From NCBI RefSeq assembly GCF_026914265.1, contig NC_069136.1, forward strand, positions 50,323,381-50,387,380: 64,000 bases of DNA. The letters are read 5' to 3'. Position numbers and translations under genes: made by a program. Shown here one piece after another: positions 42,001-54,000 of this stretch (its first letter is position 1; the number at the start of each line of letters is the position of its first letter). The notes below the pieces were generated by a model, which was not told the DNA's origin, ran no database searches, and saw nothing but the letters and a program-made list of their open reading frames with translations. This DNA is from Mya arenaria. Taxonomy: Eukaryota; Mollusca; Bivalvia; Myida; Myidae.

Positions 42001-45000
42001 AACAAGTTAACATATATTCAAACTGAGATATTTGCAGGAAGATTGGAAATGTTATGGAAACGGGTAAGCTGACCGATTGGATTATAATGACTGAATACTA
42101 ACTGCTGCGTATTTTGATATTTATAGTCATCAAAGGACTAACGCAACTATCAAAAAACAATGTCAAAAATTACAACAGCTGGAATCTCGGCCCTACAACT
42201 TTTTGTATTAAGGTGTTTTGGCTTGTATTGTTCTGTCATTTGTTTAGGGTGTGTGTGCCTTTAATCTTGTCCTTTAAACGGTAAATTGGTTTGAGGTCTG
42301 TGTACAGATATAGTCTCTGTCGATAACAATATGTCAACAGTTCTGATTAGATATCTAAAATAGAACATATGAGTAGCCATGCGAAACGAATGTTTGCACT
42401 GACAATCTTTAATGTGATTTCTTGTTTTATTTAGAGTTTCTAAAATCATAATTGGTCAGCGTGATAGCTGAGAAAAAATGTTGGTCCAAACATTATGGTA
42501 ACACAAATTATGTACCCATGTGGGTAAATTTTAATTTCCTGACAATTATTTGTATGGTGTGTGAAAACATTGATATTGTATTAGCTTGTTGCCTGGCATT
42601 GCTTCAAGGTAATTTAAAGCTTCCTGTTTTGACTGTTATTCCTTGTCCTGAAAACACTATGTAACACTTGTGCCTCTGTGTAATCAATGATGTCTCCTCT
42701 TGTAAATCACATGCAAGAATTTCGGTAATAAGTAAGATTTGCTTTGGATTAGTACACCATAACATTTTGGTGAATATTCATATTCTATAAATGTAATTAA
42801 TAAAATACACATCAACTTATTTTACATGTTTTAAAAATTCTTGATAACTATGTAATGCTTATTTCAGCATCATTTGATATAGTAATACACATAATCTAGA
42901 TCTTACATTTAGTTTTAAAAAATAACTTTGAAACAGATTAAAAATTTAATATTCAAGTTTAATTAAATTGCCTTAAATCGCATATTACACAAATGGTTTA
43001 CTTTTTATCAAACTGTGTCAAAACATGAAATTTGAATGTTTTGTTTTAAATAAGAGAACAAATCGCCTTTTTTGATAAGTATATCTTGTTCTTTTAAATG
43101 ACCGATAGGGATTTTCTTGCATTATATTTTCGCGATGGCAAATGTAGCTCAGAAATTGGTGTTAAAAATGAATTGATCCTATTTCAGGGTTTGCGATGTA
43201 AGTGTGCAAGTAAATTCGCATCGCGGATTCAAACATGCGGCGAAAAATGTAAAGAAGCTGATCAATATCCATGTGGTGCCACAGCCGACACCAATATATT
43301 CTCATTTTACACTGTTGAAATAGGTACCAATTACATTTATTTATTATTTTTACCTCCAGGTGAAACTTACAAACGAACATAATGTTAATACATGATTACA
43401 AAATGTATGCTTAGATAAATCCATCGGTAATCAGCACGGAATAGTTTGCAAGCGTACTGATTAAATTAATTTCATTCTAAAAGAGTGATCCTTTGCCCTC
43501 CAGGGACACAAATGAAATAGGTTTTTAATAGTTATCAATGAAATATAAGTTTATGATTAATTAAAAAATATCGCATATGGTTTTCTTTGTACGTGGCTGA
43601 TACATCAACATTTTTTATGTTTCAGTTCCTCCTAGCGAAAATTCACAAGACATTCACAGAAACTGCCTACTGTTCTACTATAATTACAGACCTGGAAATG
43701 ATTATTATTGGCAGTCATGCAATTTAAAAGCTACACCACAGCTATTATGCAGCAACACCTATTTTTCAGGTAGCTATTTCTATTTCAATTTTCTCTGCCA
43801 CCTAATCTGAAACTAGGCAAACATAGTTGGGTAACCTGACTTTTTTAAGCGCCCACGAAACAAATTTATGGTTGGTCGGCAGGTTTACAGATGATTATTA
43901 AACTTTGGACATCCTTCGTGGCTTTTTTTAATCATGAGATGCACCTTTTCATGAACTAATGTCGGTTAAGAGTTGTATACACTTTAACTTACTTTTGTTT
44001 CAATTTCTAACGGTATGGGATTTGTGGAGTGAACTTGCTGCTTTGTTTAAGTGAGATTGATTTGAATGTAAGTAAATATGAGGTGCAAAGAGCACTTTTT
44101 GTAAGCAACGGATAATTAATTTGAATAGCCCCTTGGTTTAAAGAAAAGGAATGATCATATGTCATCCAATACTAAAACGTATTTCGGCTTATAATATGGC
44201 ATTTTATGTTCCTCTTTATATGTATGATACCCTTTCTGTCGTTATCCTTGTCCAGCCTACAAAGTGTTTGTATTATTGGCGATTGCTAGCATATCGCGGC
44301 AACTAGCATATTGTCAATTCATGTAATATAAATTAGCCTTTTGAAATCTATAACATCAAATGTTTATGCGTTACCAAAAGTTTTATTTTTCAACATAGTG
44401 GTCGTTTTGTAATAATTAAAGTACTGACAGTACTGTCGTCGATGATTTATGATTGATTGCATTTAGTAGCAACCAATTAACGAAGCGCCAATACGGCACA
44501 AGGCTTTGGCCTCAGATACACTAATCGAGAGACACAGAAAGACCACACGCGCATTAAATTAGTTTTATTTATACAGTTTAGGGTCACAATGCCAAAGAAT
44601 CCTATCCAATTTATCCAAAGAAGAGAACCATTGTATGCAGGGGCTATGCCTGCATATACCTGGCATATTCAGAATGTTCCAGTCAGTGGTTTTGCGATTC
44701 TACAGACAACTTTTATCAGTTATCTGCTAATAGCTAAATCAACGAATTCTAATGGCCATTACGCACAGCATGAATTGCATAGGGGTAATGATTTTGGACA
44801 GTTTTTGGAATAGTGCATGCTTCTAAGGTTTAACGCTTCATTTTATTTTGTATATTTCGATACTCGTCAAACGGTCAAACAAAAAACAATATATTTTACT
44901 AATATTTTCTTACTAAATATAGACATGATTTTCTGAACTATAATTATCTTATAATTATGTATTAAATCTTTGATATTGTTTATAAACTATATTCTTGACA

Positions 45001-48000
45001 ACAGTGTTTAACTCTCTAAACCACACACTTGAGTTATGTTTAAAGATGGAAACAACATGGTGGTGGTGGTGGTTGTGGTGGTGGTGGCGTTGGTGTTGTG
45101 GCGGTGGCGGTGACATTGGCAATAGCAGTAGAAGTAGTGGTAGTATTAACAGCAAAAGGTGCAGCATAACCAGCATTTCCAGCTGTTTCGCTACGACTTG
45201 AGAGCATACATATTAAATAACCAAACATGTTGACCTTATACATTTATTTAAGCTACAATATGACATAGTCGGGTCTGTTCGGGTTATATTCCTAATTACA
45301 AACATGATTCGTTGGGAGTCTTTTTTAAGGGATGGGAGAGGGGGCTCAATATTTTACAGAAAAGGAGTCACTCAATGATAATGATTTTGTATGGGCAAAT
45401 TATGTTCTTACACCAATCACGGTATGAAAACAATGCAAGATGCACACAAAAAAGCAATTTTATTGATTGAAACTTTTGCAGAACAAACCGCTATCTGTTA
45501 TACTAAAATGCATTTCAAACGCCCAAGAATGTTTTCATGATGATGTGAACACAATTGAAGTAAATTTAACATTCGGAGTTTCAGATTTACCAATATGATG
45601 TATTTTCAAGTTTTGTTTGTATTTTCCATGGTGTAAACTTATACAGTCGAACCCTGCTCAAACAGGATGTTAAGGACTCATTTCATTATACTGAAGGAAA
45701 GAATTCCCGCTTGGTTCATCTTTTCTTAGACTCGAAGTATTTTGCCGGACCCTAGGAGTTCGAACCAACGGGGTTCGACTGTACGAATTTAATAAAAAAG
45801 ACAATGAAAAAAAAAGCTTTTAAGATGGATAATTTAAAGAGTGTTTTTTTTAAAAAAAAAATGCGAAACCAATAAATCTGGCATTGTAAAATCAATATAT
45901 ATACACTTAAAAAAGCACACACCAAAATACAATTCAACCTATGAAACGGCCAGATTCATACATAATGCAATAAAGGTTACATTAACATTCCAAATAAAAC
46001 ACAATTGGTAAGCATGCCATTTTCATTAACATCTGTCATATGTCTAAAGCATTTTAATGTTACTCATTAAAAAAACTTATTTTATTTAATTATGTAAGTT
46101 TATATTAAGTTTAACTTGTCAATAATTAGTTATAACACTTAATACTTCTTCATGTTTTTCTTGGCAAATTTAATACATTATTTCAAATCTTGACCAAAAC
46201 CACAGCAATTCTCAAGACATGATAACATGATTAAGCACATCATGATTTAACACATGGTCAAGAATTGACCTTAGATTCTCGGTCAATTAGGGGTTAATGT
46301 GTAGCTGAAGTTGACTCTCGTGTAGAAATGAAAAGTGCAACAATTGGCTGGTATTTCTTGGCACGCGCATTGAAACGATCATCGAAACAAGAGTATATGG
46401 GTCCACACTTTACTCTTGTCGTTACAGCCATCAACAAAACATGTTAATTTACGACTAAACCATCACAAATATAAACAAAAGCTACGAAAGGGAAAGGAAT
46501 GTCATAACTTGTTAATTTTAAAAGCTGTGTAGTGATACATTCTGCGGAATTACCGTGGAACAGAGTTCAACGGTAGGGAAGAGAAGTTACGTTCATCTCG
46601 CGATACGATATGCATCGAAACAACTAAACACCGATACGATAAGATACCGATACAAAAATCTAAATGGAAAACCAATACACTACAAAAACTAGAATAGTGA
46701 TTGTTTATTTATTGAAAAAAGTGTTGAATTTGCGTTCCTTTTACTAGGTAAATGTGAAGGAATACATGTTGAATGAACAATGATGCCTATCGATTGTTTG
46801 TCTATGTTTAGTCTGTTAAAATTGTATACTGCCTATCCGACTCGTTGTGTAACCTAAAAGGTGATGTAACGATGCCCGACACCGTATATTACCGTGTGAC
46901 CTCTTTCGTCGTCGATGATACCACTTATGCCGATGTTTACTTAATACTTACTCCATCTTTGTTGGTTGGTTATTGAGAGCAATATCTGCATTTCGTTTGG
47001 GCGCTCCCATTGACGTTGTTACAATTTACTTCTTTGTCACTGATACTTCGTTTAACCAAGAAATGTCTAATAATTTGGCTTTTGTTTTCATTCATCGTCA
47101 GTATTTTTGTAGTGCGAATGCACATGATGTACGCTGAATATTGAAGAAATGTTCAAATATTCGAAGGTCAGCAAACGAATTCCGTAATATGAGTGTTTGT
47201 GACTTGCATATATTTGACACATGGCCAAATTATCACAAATAGAAGTTAACCCTCAAGTATACCATGATTTTCCCGCCGCTGTAATTGTATAAGATACGCT
47301 CGGATATTCTTAACGTTGCCGGATGTTGTGCTTTTATAATTGTGGTGTAATGATAACCGAAAAGAATCGAATCACCGGGTGCATTAAATAAGTAAATGGT
47401 ATATTTGAAAAATAGCAAACATTAGCCTTATCGGAGCTTGTATTGATAATTAGGCAATGAAAAAGCTTTGAAATACTGTTGTCATTAAATGTTTCACCGG
47501 TACTTATTTACCTCAGAAGAAGGCGTCATATTATAACGGTTATGAAAATTAAATATATGCTGTGGTATATTTATTATCTTATAAGATTTGCAACACGCAG
47601 GCAGATTTAACAACGAAGGAGTTGAAATCTTATTCGTTGACACTATTTTCACTCGGCTAGGGTCTTACCGAGGTCTGCTGTCCTTAGTCTGATAGATTTG
47701 GGACTTTTTTAAGCATTGTATATTCAAATGTTATGGTTTTAAGCTCCTGCAACAAACACATATTGTCACGTACATTATTAACTGTTCGGTATTTACGGCT
47801 ACTGCTGAGGAATAAAATATTATTTGGAGATAATGCCTATATTCCTGCTTAAGTTTGAAAGAAATTATTTGGAAAGTACAAGATATTTAGAATTTATATT
47901 TAGAATTTTTATATATATGTTGCGTGTGAAATAATTTAAATATTATGATATTTAAAAAAGCATTGGCGCAAAATCAAACTCTCTTTTCACATATAACGAT

Positions 48001-51000
48001 TTAATCAACGAGGTGTGCATGAGGAAAACTTGCGGTTATACAGTTTTTGAACAAATATAGACCGATTAAAAATGCGATTTGGATAATTATATGAACATCG
48101 AACATTTTCCTGTTATTTTCTATTTTTAATTAATGTCTTGAGCATATCTTTCAATGAAAATAAGAAACAAAAACATTGTTTTATTTTAACATTGCACTGT
48201 GATGACTTGATTTGCAATATTTAGGGTAATGACAAACAATAAAGGATAACGCTGACAGCAGAATAGTAGAAACAACGATGTACATTGTAAACCCATATGA
48301 TTGTTCTTGTTGAAAACCACATTTGATGATGTACGTAAATGCGTTGTCTTTAAAATTAACTGTTCTGTAGGTAGGTACGTATGACCCAAATCTAACATTT
48401 CCATGTGTGTGATTTGTTTGTTACCATGATGTGTGTTCTATTCTGTTATAGATTTTAACCCGATGGCGGAAAGATACAATCAAAGTAATGAACGTTGGGC
48501 TCAGGCTGTTGAAATTTGCATCAATGAAGGAAAATTCCCTGCTTCGATACAAAGTATCAAAAGTGTGAATTTAACAAACCAGGACGCACAAAACCACTGG
48601 ACAGGAATAATTAAAACAGAATCTATTATATCTTTGAACGATATGCTTGGTAAGGACATCATTCTATCTGAGTTTACCCTATAATGTTTTCATACATGTT
48701 ACAACGATTTGAACGTATGGGCGGATGCAGAAAGTTATTTCTGTAATTGTAAGAAAGGCTTACTAGATAAACAACTACCATGGTTCAGATTTAGTGTTTG
48801 ATTTCGTAGCAGGTCAACCGATGGTATGCATATTGCTCACTAACAGCCTTTTTAAACAAATTTTATCTTCAACTACTTTTAACAAAACGATAATTTGAAT
48901 GTAATACCATTCAACAAAACTTTCCTTTTAAACACATAAGGAATAAACGTTTTTTTTGTTTAAAATAAAAGAACCGGTACAATTCAGTGTTAACGTTAAC
49001 ATGAGTAAAGTGTACTCCATTAAATAATGGATATCGTTTTCTCTATTTTATAAGAATCAAATTATTACCAGTAGTGTTGATCGTGTAAACTATTTGCTAC
49101 GATTGTGTTTAGACGTAATCTAATAGTAACTAAACACATTATTGTGAAAAGATATTGACCAATATTTGCGAAATGTTTCCTTTCCATCAATTGATATTTC
49201 TTTCATATTGTAGGTACAACGAAAGAGTTCATCTCTCTTTAAATGAAAGACATGATACGTCACATTAAAAATATATTTGATATATTTTAGAATACGTAGA
49301 ATAGAATAGTGTTCGGAACTTTATGCTTCAATAAAAGAATCGTAACTTTTGAAGTGAAAAACATCAACCAGAATATCGGAAATTGTTAACCCGCTCGTTC
49401 GTATCCACGGTGAAAATCTCCGTAGACAATTCATGCGGGAAGCATACAATATAGGTGGGAAACGAACCGGAACAAAATTTTCACGTTTATTTAAAAAAAA
49501 AAATTCAACTTCAAGAAAAGTCTGAAAAGAGAAAAATTGAAGGATGACATAGTGATTTTGAAATTGTTACTTTCGATGTCCCAACCGAGGCATTAGCCGA
49601 GTTTGACATATACTTATCGCTCTCAATGGATTTTTTTTTTCTATCATACCGAACAAACAAATGCTTTTGTGAAATACAAAGAATAAAGTCACTTATATCA
49701 ATCAATCTATTAGGTTACATACAGGTTTGAAATTGATTTTTTTTCAAAACTCAATTTGATAACGTTTTGTGATTGCAAGGTAAACTACAGGGACAAGTCC
49801 CAAAGCCAAAACTTGAACGCAGATCCTTTCTAGAAGGTACTTGGAAGATTGATGCATGACCTTCAGATCATAGAAAAAAAAAGCTGCAACCAATGTTCAA
49901 ATGACGGATAACATTGGTCTCCACTCCACCGCACAAATGTTGTCAAAATAGACTTGGATAATACTCATTCTGTCTGTCTGCATCGTAAATGTTCCATTTC
50001 TGGTAAAACTCATACAACGAAGGAAAGGACATTTCACTTGGATTATAATATAAATGGGAATGTACAGTTTGCTAGAAAAAAGGTCATAATGGTTTTATGT
50101 CGAATAATTCATATAATATTTCTTTAAAATGCATTGAAGGGGAGACGTTTTGCTGGTATAATGCAACTTTTTGAAAGAAAAAAGAAACATATGATTTGTT
50201 CGGCTGACCCTTTCAGCATATAAAAAGTTATATTTAAATGTTGTTGTTGTTTTTCTAAATTAGGTGTTTGAAATGAAAGAAGAATATGTGCAAACTTGAG
50301 AAAATTTATGCTATTTTGTATCATACTTCGTATAACATTTACTTGTATATTACCTTACAGATGATAGCATGTATCCACCTTTGACGTATGCATATATGGA
50401 GCAGATCAACCAGACGCTTAACGTTAGATTTGCCAAAGAAGGTGACTTGAGAAAAAGCCTATGCGCAGGAGGTAAATACAATTTGAGGATGACTACCATT
50501 TGTAAATACTAATTCATTGGGTAAGTGAGGTATTCTTAACGGTTTAAATTCCCAGTGAGGTCTTGCTTAGTGTTTACTGACCGTGCCAGGGTGGCTATCC
50601 CAACATGTATATCAACGCCCCAAGTGAGGTCTTACATTTTTTACTGACCCTGCCAAGGTGGCTATCCCAACATGTATATCAACGCCCCAAGTGAGGTCTT
50701 ACATTTTTTTACTGACCCTGCCAAGGTGGCTATCCCAACATGTATATCAACGCCCCAAGTGAGGTCTTACATTTTTTACTGACCCTGCCAAGGTGGCTAT
50801 CCCAACATGTATATCAACGCCCCAAGTGAGGTCTTACATTTTTTACTGACCCTGCCAAGGTGGCTATCCCAACATGTATATCAACGCCCCAAGTGAGGTC
50901 TTACTTTGTTTTACTGACCCTGCCAAGGTGGCTATCCCAACATGTATATCAACGCCCCAAGTGAGGTCTTACTTTGTTTTACTGACCCTGCCAAGGTGGC

Positions 51001-54000
51001 TACCCCAACATGTATATCAACACCCCAAGTGAGGTCTTACTTTGTTTTACTGACCCTGCCAAGGTGGCTACCCAACATGTATATCAACGCCCCAAGTGAG
51101 GTCTTACTTTGTTTTACTGACCCTGCCAAGGTGGCTACCCCAACATGTATATCAACACGCCAAGTGAGGTCTTACTTTGTTTTACTGACCCTGCCAAGGT
51201 GGCTACCCAACATGTATATCAACACCCCAAGTGAGGTCTTACTTTGTTTTACTGACCCTGCCAATGTGGCTATCCCAACATGTATATCAACACCCCAAGT
51301 GAGGTCTTACTTTGTTTGACTGACCCTGCCAAGGTGGCTATCCCAACATGTATATCAACACCCCAAGTGAGGTCTTACTTTGTTTTACTGACCCTGCCAA
51401 GGTGGCTATCCCAACTTGTATATCAACGCCCCAAGTGAGGACTTACTTTGTTTTACTGACCCTGCCAAGGTAGCTACCCAACATGTATATCAACACCCCA
51501 AGTGAGGTCTTACTTTGTTTTACTGACCGTGCCAAGGTGATTACCCAACATGTATATCAACATCCAAAGTGTGGTCTTACTTTGTTATACTGACCCTGCC
51601 AAGGTGGCTATCCCAACATGTATATCAACACCCCAAGTGAGGTCTTACTTTGTTTTACTGACCCTGCCATGGTGGCTATCCCAACATGTATATCAACACC
51701 CCAAGTGAGGTCTTACTTTGTTTTACTGACCCTGCCAAGGTGGCTACCCAACATGTATATCAACGCCCCAAGTGAGGTCTTACTTTGGTTTACTGACCCT
51801 GCCAAGGTGGCTATCCCGACATGTATATCAACGCCCCAAGTGAGGTCTTACTTTGTTTTACTGACCCTGCCAAGGTGGCTATCCCAACATGTATATCAAT
51901 GCCCCAACTGAGGTCTTTCTTGGTGTTCACTGACCGTGCCAGGGCGGTCACCCCAACATTTATATCAACTCCCCAAAGCGTTACCTTACTTTGTGTTCAC
52001 TGACCGTGCCAAGGCTGTTACCCCAATATGTATATCAACGCCCCCAGTGAGTTCTTACTTGGTGTTCACTGCCCGAGCCAAGGCGGTAACCCCAACATGT
52101 ATATCAACGCCTTCCACTGAGGTCTTACTTGGTGTTCACTGACCGTGCCAGGACGGTGACCTCAACAAATATATCAACACCTCCAGTGAGTTCTTGCTTG
52201 ATGTTTTTTCCGTGCCAGGGCGGTCACCCCAACATGCATATCAACGCCCCCAGTGAGTTCTTGCTTGGTGTTACTGACCGTGCCAGGACGGTAACCTCAA
52301 CAAGTATATCAACGCCACCAGTGAATTCTTGCTTGGTGTCACTGGCCGTGCCAGGACGGTAGCCTTAACAAGTATATCAATGTCCCCAGCGAGTTCTTAC
52401 ATTGTTTTACTGACCCTGCCAAGGTGGCTACCCCAACATGTATATCAACGCCCCAAGTGAGGTCTTACTTTGTTTTACTGACCCTGCCAAAGTGGCTATC
52501 CCAACATGTATATCAACGCCCCAAGTGAGGTCTTACTTTGTTTTACTGACCCTGCCAAGGTGGCTATTCCAAAATATATATCAACGCCCCAAGTGAGGTC
52601 TTACTTTGTTTTACTGACCCTGCCAAAGTGGCTATCCCAACATGTATATCAACGCCCCAAGTGAGGTCTTACTTTGTTTTACTGACCCTGCCACGGTGGC
52701 TATTCCAACATGTATATCAATGCCCCAACTGAGGTCTTTCTTGGTGTTCACTGACCGTGCCAGGACGGTGACCTCAACAAATATATCAACGCCTCCAGTG
52801 AGTTCTTGCTTGATGTTTACTTACCGTGCCAGGGCGGTCACCCCAACATGTATATCAACGCCCCCAGTGAGTTCTTGCTTGGTGTTACTGACCGTGCCAG
52901 GACGGTAACCTCAACAAGTATATCAACGCCACCAGTGAGTTCTTGCTTGGTGTCACTGGCCGTGCCAGGACGGTAGCCTTAACAAGTACGTCAATGTCCC
53001 CAGCGAGTTCTTGCTTGGTGTTCACTGACTGTGCCAGGGCGGTCACCCCAACATGTATATCATCGCCCCCAGTAAGAACTTACTTTGTTTTATTTGCCGT
53101 GCCAAGGCGGTAACCCAACATGTATATCAGCGCCCCCAATGATTTCTTGCCTGGTGTTACTGACCGTGCAAGGACGGTAATCTCAGCAAGTATATCAACT
53201 CCCCCAGGGTGTTCATGCTTGGTGTTCAGTGACCTCGCCAAGGCGGAATCCGCAAGATTTACCAATGATGTTTGTATCTCGTAGCTTTGTGTCTCTTGTT
53301 TTGTGCTTGTTCGACCCTTGTCATTGTGCCTGATAAATCCTTGATAATGATTTGCTAATGTGCTTGTCCCAGGTGTTTGCATTTTTATGTAGACAGATAT
53401 GTTGATAGATATGTATATTTTACGCTACAATTCAATACCATGTATGAAAAGCTACAATGATTATGCTTTCAATAACGCGATACATACATATGATGATGCA
53501 ACTTGCAGACAAACACAAAATTAAAAATACAAACGCTTAAGTAGTATAATTCAAATGACGTCGTACATGTGATCTTTCACTTTTTACATTGTAAACCTAT
53601 GACCGAACCATTTGTTGTCATCGAATCAACAATAAACGATGTCTTGCAATTTCATGTTTTTGTATTTAGTTTACATAATTCTTCATAAACCTGTGGTTTA
53701 ATTTGTGTCAAATACAAGCATTTGGGGGTTTGTATCCTGTTTAAAATGCGATTATATACGTTTGAATACTGTTGGTATTAGAATATTAAAGCATTTGAAA
53801 CACAATAATCAATTTAGAAATTATCGAGATAGTATTGTAAATCAATACAATGCACACTTCAGGCAAATGCTCGATCGAATCACTCCCTTACCTGTATATT
53901 TATGTGACTGAAATTTGACTTAAATGCAGTGTTGATCAGTACCCTTCAACCAGCGTGGTTGGATGTACTACTGTTTGATAAAATGTCAATGTCTGGACAA

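Larger units (their letters stand above)
44590..46365. other. ~1.8-kb insertion in gene 2 intron relative to gene 1
   Basis: Gene 1 intron sequence near 3120-3185 aligns to 44530-44590 and then to 46366 onward. The extra DNA begins TGCCAAAGAA and ends TTCTTGGCA, a short possible inverted repeat. It contains a (TGG)n run and a MITE. No transposase frame was seen. Confidence 0.5.

Noticed and set aside
50942..52908. Open frames of 60-125 codons in the second minisatellite
   Set aside because: Same artefact as in array 1.
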